From CAVYGB01 sp046734815 (GTDB lineage: Bacteria > Myxococcota_A > Polyangia > Fen-1088): a stretch of 52,081 nucleotides of DNA. The stretch covers positions 1 through 52,081 of the forward strand of contig JBKPRZ010000135.1 in assembly GCA_046734815.1 (NCBI GenBank), given 5' to 3'. This document shows, in pieces, positions 25,035 to 33,639 of the stretch; within the stretch, counting starts at the first letter, position 1, and each line of letters begins with the position of its first letter. The notes under the pieces are model-generated. The model saw only the letters and a program-made list of their open reading frames with translations, was not told the DNA's origin and searched no databases. The position numbers and the translations under genes were made by a program.

Positions 25035-25685
25035 TCACTGCTGTCGTCGTCTCCGCGTCGGAGTGGGAGCCGCGTCCGGGCCGCCGGCGCCATGGCGTAG
25101 TCCGTCGATCAGCAGATCGACCATGCGCCGAGAGTGGACAGCTCCGTCCTCGCCCGTGGCGATGGAGGGGTTGGCGACGGCTCGCAGGAGGTCGTAGGGT
25201 TGGACGTCGGCCCGGACATGACCAGCGGCCACTGCTGCGTCAATCAGCGATTGAAGGATCGGCTCGAGGTGCTGCCGGAAGTACGCCGGTAGGCCGTCAA
25301 AGGCTGGATCCCCGGAATGCAGGGCCGCTGCAAGGCCGCGCTTCGTGGCGATGAAGCTGGTGTATCGCCGGAGCCACCGCGCAAGGGCCTCGCCCGGCTC
25401 GTGCTCGCCGGCCAGCGCGGAGGCGGCCGCGGCGCAGGCGTCGACCTCGCGACGGAAGACCGCCGACCAGGTCGGAGCGCTGCGGGAAGTGCCGGTAGAC
25501 GGTGCCGAGGCCAACCCCGCCCGCGCGGCGATCTCGCGCACCGGCGCGTCCACACCGGAGGCGGCGAAGACAGCCTTGGCCGCCTCAAGCAGCGCGTCTA
25601 GGCTGCGTTGGGCGTCAGCGCGCACCCTCTGTCCGGCAGGTGCCTGCGCCTTGGACTTCTCTGCTTTCGCGGATGGCGTGGACAC
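25035..25685 (-). CDS. TetR-family regulator with scrambled recognition helix
   Basis: The 216 residues have the TetR layout: basic N-terminus, LLEAAKAVFAASGVDAPVREIAARAG as helices 1-2, and a helical ligand-binding part. The expected recognition segment is present in the DNA but in another frame (GLGTVYRHFPQRSDLV). The reading frame instead gives GLASAPSTGTSRSAPTWSAV before returning at FRREVDAC. Two compensating single-base indels, near the GGGGTTGG run and the GGTCGGCGG stretch, explain this. DNA binding would be lost unless it is a sequence error. Confidence 0.75.
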   Translation of the reverse strand: MSTPSAKAEKSKAQAPAGQRVRADAQRSLDALLEAAKAVFAASGVDAPVREIAARAGLASAPSTGTSRSAPTWSAVFRREVDACAAAASALAGEHEPGEALARWLRRYTSFIATKRGLAAALHSGDPAFDGLPAYFRQHLEPILQSLIDAAVAAGHVRADVQPYDLLRAVANPSIATGEDGAVHSRRMVDLLIDGLRHGAGGPDAAPTPTRRRRQQ

Positions 25686-25782
25686 GGCGGTATGAGGCCG
25701 ATGAAATGCTCCATCGCCGCGCGCCCGATCAGCCTCTCGTCGGTCATCGGGTCAGACTGAGCCGCGCCAGCGGCCGCTGTTG

Positions 25783-26277
25783 CTACCTGCTTGCCTCGGC
25801 GACGGTTTTCAGCTGGGCGAGCCCCTTCTCGATGTCGGCGCCGAGCATGTTGTCCATGTTCATGAACATGCCGACCGCCTTGCCCATGAAATTGTGGCTC
25901 CCATCCATCGACCACGTCACGAACGAGCCGGTCGGCGTGTCCGCGAGGGTGAGCGCACAGGTTGCCGTGGACTCCATCGGCTTCACGAACTCGAGCTTCA
26001 TGCGCACCTTCTGGCCAGGGACGCTCTCCTCGATCGTCATCTTGCCCTTCCCGACTTCCTTGCCGCTCCACGAAAAGGACCAAGACACCGGCAACCCGAT
26101 GGAGGTCGTTGAGAACACCGAACACGAGATCGGATGGAGCAGCGACGGCGAGCTTCGATCGACGTGATACGCCGACGGTCGCGTGGCCACCACCACCACG
26201 AACAGGACCAAGACAGCCGCAACACCGATGAGAATTTTTCCCGAGCATCGAAGCCCTCCCGGAAGCGCCACCATCAT
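25783..26277 (-). pseudogene. SRPBCC (polyketide-cyclase-like) protein with internal damage
   Basis: ATG 26277 opens a membrane anchor (ILIGVAAVLVLFVVVVA) followed by YHVDRS, then SWSGKEVGKGKMTIEE and later GSFVTWSMDGSHNFMGKAVGMFMNMDNMLG, the usual order in membrane-anchored SRPBCC proteins. The stretch that should follow VDRS is found in another frame (VAAPSDLVFGVLNDLH), and about 30 residues of the family are missing before the frame returns. The fold core is disrupted, so it is probably non-functional. It lies beside the damaged TetR gene. Confidence 0.6.
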
Positions 26278-26345
26278 ATCCCATGGCGCCGCACCTGCGT
26301 GCGTTCGGGGGCGGCCGCGGGAGGCCTCTCCGGTAGTCTGCCCTG

Positions 26346-27245
26346 CTATTTGCGGTAGAAGCGCACGTTCCGCCACTCGGATTGTGCGGTGGAGCCGCCC
26401 AGGTTGTAGACGCCGTATTTGTTGTACCAGCCGTCGGCGGCGTCGGGAGGCGACTGGTTCATCGTGAACTTCTTCACGCAGTCGAGGTAGATGTCGACCT
26501 TGCCTGCCGCGGTGTCGTGGACGGTGTTGACGTGCACCCACTTGCCGAACACGCCCGAGGCCAGGAAGGTCTGGCTGTGCTGGTGCAACTCGCCGCCGTT
26601 TTGCGGGTAGGCGACGAGCATCAGGAACTTGAAGACCTGGTGGACGCAGGTACCATCGCCGGCGGTGACGCGAACGTCGCCCTCGAACTGGTTGAAGCCG
26701 GTCCGGTAGCCGTTCTTCACCCGCATCTCGCATCGTTGCCGGACGCCGGCGGGGTTCTTGGTCATCTTGAACAGCTCGACGCCGCCGCTGTCGCTGTAGG
26801 TGCAGTGGTCGTCCGAAAGGGTCATGCCGGCGGGGTGGCTGGTGATTCCGGTGGCGTTTCCGCTGCTACCCTCGAACTGGAGCGACTTCTCCGGCTTGTA
26901 TTCCATCCACCCGCTGCCCGTGAGGGCCGGGCACGCCGAGGGCGCCGCCGGGCCAGCGTCGGGGGACCCGGCGGCAGGCGCCGCATCGATGGTGCCCGGG
27001 CCCAGGTCGGGCGGGACCGGGACCGTCGGGGCGCTTGCGTCGACGCCGCCACCCGCTGGGCCGCTGTCCGTTCCTGGCGGCGTGTCCCCGGTGACGGGGG
27101 GCGGGGCCGCGGGCGGGCGGGGAACACTCGGTTCCGCGCCGGTCGATGTGGTCGGGCCGACGGGCGGGGGTGTGACGGCGCACGACGGTCCGGTCAGCAA
27201 TGCCACGACCATCATGACGGGCCAGAAAGTGCTCCGAATTGTCAT
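26346..27245 (-). CDS. secreted lipoprotein with jelly-roll (ConA/polysaccharide-lyase-like) domain
   Basis: The 299 residues start with a lipoprotein signal peptide (MMVVALLTGPSC), then an 80-residue Pro/Gly/Thr linker, then a beta-rich domain. That domain carries NQFEGDVRVTAGDGTCVHQVF, FGKWVHVNTVHDT, GKVDIYLDCVKKF and YNKYGVYNL...EWRNVRFYRK. The combination fits ConA-like folds of the alginate/glucuronan lyase kind. Exact family and substrate are uncertain. A paralogue is encoded at 41641-42537. Operator S1 lies about 50-87 bases upstream. Confidence 0.78.
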   Translation of the reverse strand: MTIRSTFWPVMMVVALLTGPSCAVTPPPVGPTTSTGAEPSVPRPPAAPPPVTGDTPPGTDSGPAGGGVDASAPTVPVPPDLGPGTIDAAPAAGSPDAGPAAPSACPALTGSGWMEYKPEKSLQFEGSSGNATGITSHPAGMTLSDDHCTYSDSGGVELFKMTKNPAGVRQRCEMRVKNGYRTGFNQFEGDVRVTAGDGTCVHQVFKFLMLVAYPQNGGELHQHSQTFLASGVFGKWVHVNTVHDTAAGKVDIYLDCVKKFTMNQSPPDAADGWYNKYGVYNLGGSTAQSEWRNVRFYRK

Positions 27246-27294
27246 CGCTGTCTCCTCGGTTCCAGTCGTAACGCGCCAGCGGGCGTTGCCGCCT

Positions 27295-27332
27295 CCCTCG
27301 ATCGGGGGGCGACCGTGGCCCCCGGAGCGGGG
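27295..27332 (-). promoter_or_regulatory. paired-palindrome operator S1
   Basis: CCCTCGATCGGGGGG (from 27295) is followed by a weaker second half, CCCCCGGAGCGGGG, offset by 23-24 bases. It precedes the lipoprotein gene starting at 27245. Confidence 0.6.
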
Positions 27333-27495
27333 ATGCCCGCTGAGGCGGCGAGCGCCCCTGGTCAGCGGGCGTAGATCCGGCGTCCAGCCCGCCGGGGGCC
27401 GTCCCGACAGTGGTCATCCGACCCCGGATGCTTCGCGCGAAATGTTACTTCTTCGCGGAGCATCGGCGCAAGTGACGCCCTACCTTGACACCGCG

Positions 27496-28225
27496 ATGAG
27501 CGAATTCAGGCGACGCCGGGTGCATTGCTGGAGCCCGTCGGGACTGCACCGCAGGCGTACCTCCAGTGGGGTAGCCACGACAATCCGCGCCCGCGATTTC
27601 GATTTTGTCGCCCGGCGGCTGGCCCCCCGCTACCGGGTCATCTGCCCCGACGTACCCGGCCGCGGCGATTCGGACTGGCTGAAGAATCCGCTGGAATACC
27701 AGCTCCCGGTCTACCTCAACGACATGGTGACGCTCATCGCGCGGCTCGATGTCGAGTCGGTGCACTGGGTGGGAACCTCATTGGGGGGGCTGATCGGCAT
27801 GGCGCTCGCGGCGTTGCCTGATTCACCCCATCGAGGCGGCGGAGACCTATGTGCGCGCCGTGAGCGCGCCCTTTGGCCGACACTCCGATGCCGAGTGGCG
27901 TTTCCTGAACGAACACGTGGTCCGGAGAAATGCCGATGGATCGCTTCGCGTGCACTACGACCCCGCCCTGGCGGTGGCCTTCAGGACGCAACCACTGGAC
28001 CAGGACCTGGAGCTCTGGATTATTTACGACGCCATCCGCGGTCCGACGCTCGTCCTTCGCGGGGAGCGTTCAGACGTCCTGACCCGACAGACCGCCCGGG
28101 CGATGTCCGAACGGGGGCCGGCAGCGAAGGTCGTGGAGGTCGCAACCGTCGGCCACTCGCCGACGTTGATCCACGACGAGCAGATCGAGGTGGTGTGTGA
28201 ATTCCTCCTCGGTCTCAAATGTTGA
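27496..28225 (+). pseudogene. alpha/beta-hydrolase broken by deletions and frameshifts
   Basis: The family's parts occur in order but in three frames: AYLQWGSHDNP near 27560; then ARDFDFVARRLAPRYRVICPDVPGRGDSDWL and VHWVGTSLGGLIGMALAALP (nucleophile elbow GTSLG); then IEAAETYVRAVSAPFG and DAIRGPTLVLRGERSD through VGHSPTLIHDEQIEVV (catalytic His). The VCVHG oxyanion segment and about 35 residues before IEAAETYV appear deleted. The catalytic Ser and His survive in separate frames. The final 124-residue frame (27851-28225) is open but lacks the nucleophile. Confidence 0.7.
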
Positions 28226-28306
28226 TGAGCCCGCGGCACGGCGATCAGCGCGGCCTCGGTTCGATTCGGTGACGTTCAGCTTGGCGAACACGTGCTCGAG
28301 GTGACC
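28222..28306 (-). pseudogene. C-terminal scrap of a LuxR/NarL-type regulator gene
   Basis: About 85 bases closely match the end of the response-regulator gene at 32985-33070 (shared GCGATCAGCGCGGCCTC and CAGCTTGGCGAACACGTG). They contain one extra base that breaks the frame, and the stop region has changed. It is a partial duplication or the remnant of a paralogue. Confidence 0.65.
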
Positions 28307-28383
28307 CGCTCGACCGCACCCGCGGCGGCGGTGGGCACTCCGAGGCGGCCGGGGTGACCGAACCAGCGGGTGCGGCGGGGCGG

Positions 28384-29574
28384 CTACCACCAATCCTCTT
28401 CCGCCCAGCCGGAGACCATACGCTCGCCTTTCGGGTTTTCGCCCAGGATGGGCGGTCGCACGGACAGCCCACCGATTCTTCCTTCCCGCGAGGCCTGGAG
28501 GATCTCGCGTGCCCGTTCCGCGGGAAGGACGTTCTCGAGGGTTTCTCTCCAGTATCGAGCGAGGTCTCGCTTGTGCCTCTTGATGATCGCGGACACCTTC
28601 CCTTCCCGCAGCCCCCCGCTGCTGTCTTGCTCGCGGATGACGAGGTCGAACAGCTCCCGTCTTTCCTCTTTGGAGATCTCCCCGAGCCCGGCGGCGCCTG
28701 TTCCCTTCAGGTCCGCAAGAATTTCTCGACTCACCTGTCCCGATCTGGCCTCGAAACGGTCGTGTGCGGCTTTCAGGAGCTTGCGTTCCTGCGGCGTCAA
28801 CTCGATGCCGACTGTGACGCCCACGTCAGCGCTGCGAATGCCCGCGACCTCGGCGCGTCGCCTGGCCTGATCCTGCTCGCGCTCGTCCATAGCCGCGATC
28901 CGGTTGCGGCAGCCGGCCAGTGACGCCGGAGCCGTCTCCTGCGGCGGGTCTCCGGCGGTGTCGTACGGGTGGCTCTCCTCCGGCGACGCAGGGGTACGGA
29001 ACGGCACGCTGAGATAGTGTTCGACCATCGTGTCCCTGGCGCCGGTGAGGACGTCCTTGAACGGCCTGGACATCCGCGCCTTGCTGACAATCCCTCTGGC
29101 GCCGAGCTCCCTGTCGACAACGAGCGCGTCGAGCCACACCACGATCGTCGACTCGTCTGGCCCAACCGCCACGACTCGACAGCTGGACACCCGGCACTCG
29201 AGGCTGTAACTCGGCTTCGGCTGGAACCTGGACACGACTCGCTCCACCAGCGGTGCGATGAGGTTCTGGTTCTTGGTGCTCGGCCGCATGAACGTGAAGT
29301 TCGCAATGAGATCCGTCGCCAGCCGTTCCTTGAGCTCGTTCTCGCAGACCACGAGCTCCCGGTCGGGGGTGGGGGCGGAATCGGGCAGCAGGCGAGGAGG
29401 GGAGGGAGGTCGCTTGGAAGCCGTTGGTGTCACTGCCACAGTAGCGACCACAGCGCCAGCCGCCGGGCTCTCGGACGGAGGTACGTGTCGTGCACAGCGC
29501 TGCCGGATCGCGCCGAACAGAAGCACCAGCGCGGCGAGGCTCGCGCCGGTCGCGAGTTTGATCTTCAATGACAT
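28384..29574 (-). CDS. hypothetical membrane-anchored or secreted protein
   Basis: ATG 29574 has AAGGAG 8 bases upstream and is preferred to the longer open frame. The 396 residues begin with a hydrophobic anchor (LATGASLAALVLLFGAI) and a Pro/Ser linker. A domain with a disulfide-like pair (LECRVSSCRVVAVG) follows, then a charged helical C-terminus (about 240-370, EISKEERRELFDLVIREQ, IIKRHKRDLARYWRETLENVLP). No family is recognised. A degenerate copy of the paired operator may lie upstream at about 29661-29700 (CCCCCGATTCGGCGG). Confidence 0.75.
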   Translation of the reverse strand: MSLKIKLATGASLAALVLLFGAIRQRCARHVPPSESPAAGAVVATVAVTPTASKRPPSPPRLLPDSAPTPDRELVVCENELKERLATDLIANFTFMRPSTKNQNLIAPLVERVVSRFQPKPSYSLECRVSSCRVVAVGPDESTIVVWLDALVVDRELGARGIVSKARMSRPFKDVLTGARDTMVEHYLSVPFRTPASPEESHPYDTAGDPPQETAPASLAGCRNRIAAMDEREQDQARRRAEVAGIRSADVGVTVGIELTPQERKLLKAAHDRFEARSGQVSREILADLKGTGAAGLGEISKEERRELFDLVIREQDSSGGLREGKVSAIIKRHKRDLARYWRETLENVLPAERAREILQASREGRIGGLSVRPPILGENPKGERMVSGWAEEDWW

Positions 29575-29752
29575 CAGGGTGACTCCTTTCAGGCTGAGCG
29601 CGGTGGCCGCCGCGCTCCTGCGGGCCGAATGCGCCAGGGGCACGAGCACCAACCGCCAGTCCCCCGATTCGGCGGCGGAGTGTTTCCTCGCGCGAGCGCG
29701 CAGATGATCGCGGCTCGCTCGGCGCGGCCTCTGGAGAGATGACCGCGGATTG

Positions 29753-31189
29753 CTACCCCGCGGTCTGGATCTGGGTCAGCCGGCCTCTGGGGAGCTCGGC
29801 CGCGCCGAAATCATCGACCGGCGAGCCGTCCGGTTTGGTGACGCCCACCGCTCCCAGCAGGGTGTTCAGCAGCAGGTTGAGGTTGGCGGGCTCGGGCAGC
29901 TCGAGGTAACGCCCGGTGGTCAGATGACCGCCCGCCTTGCCCGCGATGAGCCAGGGGATGGGCGAGAAGTTGTGCCAGCCGACGGCATTCTGGTTGGTGT
30001 AGGCGGCGAACCCGCGATCGATCAGCGGTCCGGTGGGGGTCTGGAAGCTCGCCAGCCGGTCCAGGAAGCGCTTGAACAGGCGCATGTAGATGCGGTCGAT
30101 CAGGTGATGCATCTCGTGGGCGTTTTCGATGCGGGTGGCGGCGTCGCCCAGCCCCGATTCGCTGCGGTGGGCGATCTTGTGGAAGTTGATGCGCGGATGA
30201 CCCGGCAGCGGCCAGTTGAAGTTATCCGACCGGTCGCCGATCTTGAGCACCGCCGTGTGCGAGTAGCCGGAGCTGGCCGAAAAGGCCATGAGGTCCATCT
30301 GCACACCCATGGTCAGCTCGGCGAAGTCGTTGAGGTAATACTTCGGCGTGCCATCCACCTGGGTGCCGGTGTCCTTGAGGTTGGCCTGCACGTCCGCGGC
30401 CAGAGTGCCCGACAGGGTCACCTCGATCTCACGGATGGCGGTGAAGTGGTCGTCCAGGCGGCGCCGGTCCTGCATGCTGAGCTCGGGGCGCGCCAGCAGC
30501 TGCTTCATCTCGCCGCGGATGAGATCATTCACGCTCAGCCGCCGCGCCTTGACCCGGGCGATCAGCCCGGGATCGGTGTTGCTGGTGAACCCCACCATGC
30601 GCTCGTAGGCGGTGATGGGGCTGTCGTCGCCGAAGCGCTTCTGATCGCGCCCGCGGTACGACACGGCGCCGATGGTGTGGGGTCCGCGGATCACCCGCAA
30701 CACGAAGGGCTCGCGTCCGGGCGGGTTCTTCTCGCGAGCGATGCGGTTGTCGATCGATTCGCCGAAGGCGGTCTGGGTCGGTTCGCTGATGTTTTGCTGC
30801 GCGGTCAGGATCTGGCAGTCGGCGCTGTTGTGGCTGTCGCCGCTGCTGCGGAAGGGGAGCTTGATCCCCTTGATCATCGTCAGCCGCTCGGCGTGCGGCG
30901 CCAGCTCGCCAGTGGCGCGGTTGGCGGCCAGGTCCGCCTCCAGGCTCTGCGACGTCAGGGCGCCGGGGGTGCGCGGCCAGAACTTGTCCGGCTCGATGGC
31001 GCCGTAGGCCTGCGCCACCCCGTTGCAACCGACCACGAACAGGGCGAAGTCCCCGGTCCGTGCGGCGGCGGCCTTCGCCCGGCGGGGGGAGGTCACGTCC
31101 AGCAGCGGAAGGCCCAGGGCGGTGCCGCCCAGGCCTCGGAGAAACGCCCGGCGCGGGAGGCGGGTTCGCGAATCAGGTCCGGTTTTCAT
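29753..31189 (-). CDS. DUF1552 protein with Tat-type signal
   Basis: The 478 residues open with a twin-arginine-like signal (RLPRRAFLRGLGGTALGLPLL) and follow the DUF1552 pattern: FVVGCNGVAQAYGAI, the GDSHNSADCQILTAQQ region, SIDNRIA, a long helical middle, and YLNDFAELTMGVQMDLMAF to the GNHN-like end (GWHNFSPIPWLIAGKAGG). Proteins of this family occur beside DUF1592/1588 cytochrome-like partners, as here: the partner gene ends 11 bases upstream. The role is unproven; a periplasmic redox or surface-substrate role is often suggested. A paralogue is at 44426. Confidence 0.9.
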   Translation of the reverse strand: MKTGPDSRTRLPRRAFLRGLGGTALGLPLLDVTSPRRAKAAAARTGDFALFVVGCNGVAQAYGAIEPDKFWPRTPGALTSQSLEADLAANRATGELAPHAERLTMIKGIKLPFRSSGDSHNSADCQILTAQQNISEPTQTAFGESIDNRIAREKNPPGREPFVLRVIRGPHTIGAVSYRGRDQKRFGDDSPITAYERMVGFTSNTDPGLIARVKARRLSVNDLIRGEMKQLLARPELSMQDRRRLDDHFTAIREIEVTLSGTLAADVQANLKDTGTQVDGTPKYYLNDFAELTMGVQMDLMAFSASSGYSHTAVLKIGDRSDNFNWPLPGHPRINFHKIAHRSESGLGDAATRIENAHEMHHLIDRIYMRLFKRFLDRLASFQTPTGPLIDRGFAAYTNQNAVGWHNFSPIPWLIAGKAGGHLTTGRYLELPEPANLNLLLNTLLGAVGVTKPDGSPVDDFGAAELPRGRLTQIQTAG

Positions 31190-31200
31190 GGCGTCGTACC

Positions 31201-32901
31201 TCAGGGCAATCGGGTGAGGAAGCTGTCGTCGGTGACCACTGTCAGCGCGAGCGCCCGCAGCGACGCGCGCCCGCCCAGCGAGCGCTCCGCCAGCCACTTG
31301 ATGAAGGTGTCGTCCTCCGGCTGGGGCAGGCGTCCTTGCAGGAAGGTGAACCAGTTGCGGGCGTAACAGTCGTGCACCTGCGTGCTCTCCGCCAGCAGCT
31401 GGCTGAACTCCAGCCCGTCTGCGAAGGACTTGGGCCCCGAGTCGAACGTGTAGCTGTCCGCTGCGTTGACCGGCTGGCCCCCTTCCGTGCTGCGGTACCG
31501 GCCCAGGGGGTCGTAGTTCTCGAAGGCGAAGCCGGCCGGGTTCACGTAGGCGGCGTGGCAGACCGCGCAGCCGGCCGGGCTGGTCACCGCCGTCACCCGC
31601 TCGCGGTTGGTCCGCGCGCTGGCGGGTGGATCCTTGATGTTGTCGAGCGCGTCGGGTGGAGGGGCCAGGTTCATGCACAAGAGGACTCGGTTGATGAAGG
31701 CGCCGCGCAGGATGGGATCCGACTCGGTCTCGCCGTGCCGGCTCAGGAAGGCGGTCTGGGTGAGCAAGCCGGCCCGTTGCTTCGGGTCGAGGTCCACGCG
31801 CTGAAAACCGACGCCCGCGGGCGCCGGGACGCCGTACAGCGCAGCCAGGGTCGAGTCCACGAAGGAGAAGGGCGCGGTCAGGAGGTCGGCCAGTCCGCGA
31901 TCGCCCCGGAAGATCTCGCGCAGGAACAGCTCGCCCTCCCTGGCGATCGAGTCGCGCCAGGCCGGCTTGAACTCGGGAAAGCGCTGGGGGTCCTTCTCGA
32001 TCTCGATCTCCAGCCCGCGCAGCGACAGCAGCTCCTGGTGGAAGGTGAGCCCCGGCTCGGCGCTCTGGCTCATCAGCCGTTCGGCCTGCGCCACCACCTG
32101 GTCCTGCGATCGCAGCGCACCCGCCGCCGCGGCTGCGAACAGGTCGTCGTCGGGCATGCTGCCCACCAGCGCGTACGACAGCTTGGCCGCGACCTCGTGG
32201 TCGGCGAGCCGGACGCGTCCCGACCCGGTGGTGAGCTCGGTTCGATAGAGGAAATGCGGGGACTGCAACATTGCCTCGAAGATCAGCTGGGCGCCGGCCG
32301 CGAAGGGGTCCGCCCCCGGGGCCAGATCCGGACCGCGCGCGAACAGAGTGGAGTAGGCCGCCACTTCCGGGTCGGAGAGCGGCCGCCGGTAGGCCCGCCG
32401 CCCGAAGTCCTCGATGAACGCCAGCGCGCGCTCGGGGCCACCGGGAGGCGCGCCGGCCGGGATCAGGCGTGCCAGCGCCTGCGGGTCCAGGGCGACCTGC
32501 GCGGCCAGGGCTTCGGCCGCCTTCTGGTAGTCCGCCCGCAGGGTGTCGGAGACGGACAGGCTGCCCCCGTCGTTGGCGAACGTCTTGAAGGAGTCAGCGA
32601 CGAACTTCGCCGACAGCCCCGGCGCCGCTGGCAGGCGGAGCAGATCGCGGACGGTGTTCTCCCACTGGCGATGGCTCAGACGGGCCAGCCGGGTGGTGGC
32701 CACCGCCGCAGCGGGTGGGCGGTCGCGCGGCCCGGGCGGGGGCGTGGTGGTGCCGGGCGCCGTACCCGGCGGCGGCCCACCCATCGCGGGAGAAGCGGGG
32801 GAACCGGGCAACGGTTTGCCGCCGCCGGCATCGACACTGCCAACACACGCAGTCAGGAGAGCCGTCGCGGTGATCAACCAGGCGTCCGATGCCTTTTTCA
32901 C
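31201..32901 (-). CDS. DUF1592/DUF1588/DUF1585-type lipoprotein
   Basis: The 566 residues start with lipobox LLTAC and a Pro/Gly linker, then the family order. ATTRLARLSHRQWENTVRDLL comes first, then AFIEDFGRRAYRRPLSDPEVAAY and QSPHFLYRTEL. The DUF1592 core follows (LADHEVAAKLSYALVGSMPDDDLFAAA), then DUF1588 (RAGLLTQTAFLSRHGETESDPILRG) with CAVCH near 443-447, and a DUF1585-like end. The CxxCH could bind haem, but only one copy is present. It forms an operon with the DUF1552 gene. Operator S2 lies 38-76 bases upstream. Confidence 0.9.
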   Translation of the reverse strand: MKKASDAWLITATALLTACVGSVDAGGGKPLPGSPASPAMGGPPPGTAPGTTTPPPGPRDRPPAAAVATTRLARLSHRQWENTVRDLLRLPAAPGLSAKFVADSFKTFANDGGSLSVSDTLRADYQKAAEALAAQVALDPQALARLIPAGAPPGGPERALAFIEDFGRRAYRRPLSDPEVAAYSTLFARGPDLAPGADPFAAGAQLIFEAMLQSPHFLYRTELTTGSGRVRLADHEVAAKLSYALVGSMPDDDLFAAAAAGALRSQDQVVAQAERLMSQSAEPGLTFHQELLSLRGLEIEIEKDPQRFPEFKPAWRDSIAREGELFLREIFRGDRGLADLLTAPFSFVDSTLAALYGVPAPAGVGFQRVDLDPKQRAGLLTQTAFLSRHGETESDPILRGAFINRVLLCMNLAPPPDALDNIKDPPASARTNRERVTAVTSPAGCAVCHAAYVNPAGFAFENYDPLGRYRSTEGGQPVNAADSYTFDSGPKSFADGLEFSQLLAESTQVHDCYARNWFTFLQGRLPQPEDDTFIKWLAERSLGGRASLRALALTVVTDDSFLTRLP

Positions 32902-32938
32902 AGAGGCCAGAGAACCATCGCGCCACAGCGCGCACCAT

Positions 32939-32977
32939 CCCTCGAACGGGGGGCGGACAGCGCCTCGACCGGGGGGT
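32939..32977 (-). promoter_or_regulatory. paired-palindrome operator S2
   Basis: CCCTCGAACGGGGGG and CCTCGACCGGGGGG have CGA cores at 32943 and 32966, exactly 23 bases apart. It fills the short gap between the response-regulator stop (32980) and the DUF1592 gene start (32901). Confidence 0.7.
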
Positions 32978-32979
32978 GC

Positions 32980-33639
32980 TCAGATCTCGATGAGCCCGCG
33001 CTGCACAGCGATCAGCGCGGCCTCCGTTCGATCGGTGACGTCCAGCTTGGCGAACACGTGTTTGAGGTGCCCCTTGACCGTCTCCTCCCCCATCGAGAGG
33101 GCGGTGCCGATCTCCCGGTTGGTCATGCCGCGGGCGACCAGCCCCAGCACGGCGATCTCGCGGGCGGTCAGGGACGGCTCGAGCATGCGGTCCATCAGCC
33201 GCGCCGCCACCTGCGGGTCGATCAGGCGGCGCCCGGCGTGTACGTTCCGGATGGCCTCCAGCATCCCCTCGGTGAAGGTGTCCTTGAGCAGATAGCCGCG
33301 CGCGCCGGCCTGGACCGCCCGGAACGCGTCCTCGTCCGCGTCGTAGGTCGTCACCACGATGACGTGGGCGTCGGGGTCGAGCTTGCGGATCTCGGTGATC
33401 ACCTGCGGGCCGCTCAGGCCGGGCATGCGCAGATCCAGCAAGGTGATGTCGGGCCGGTGAGCGGCGAAGGCCGCGACGGTGCCGGGGCCGTCAGCGGCCT
33501 CGGCCACCACCTCCATGTCCGGCTCACCGTCGACGATTGCCCGCAACCCCACCCGCACCACCTGGTGGTCGTCGGCGATGAGGACCCGGATCTTGCCCGC
33601 CGCTGCCGGCTGCCCGATGCGATCGGCCGACTCAGACAT
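32980..33639 (-). CDS. NarL/FixJ-type response regulator
   Basis: The 219 residues comprise a receiver domain (DDH near 23-25, phospho-acceptor Asp69 in LLDLRMPG, Lys119 in YLLKD) and a LuxR-type HTH (LTAREIAVLGLVARGMTNREIGTALSMGEETVKGHLKHVFAKL). It overlaps the kinase gene by 8 bases, so the pair is translated together. The operator pairs around this cluster are candidate targets, but no binding specificity can be read from the protein. Confidence 0.95.
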   Translation of the reverse strand: MSESADRIGQPAAAGKIRVLIADDHQVVRVGLRAIVDGEPDMEVVAEAADGPGTVAAFAAHRPDITLLDLRMPGLSGPQVITEIRKLDPDAHVIVVTTYDADEDAFRAVQAGARGYLLKDTFTEGMLEAIRNVHAGRRLIDPQVAARLMDRMLEPSLTAREIAVLGLVARGMTNREIGTALSMGEETVKGHLKHVFAKLDVTDRTEAALIAVQRGLIEI

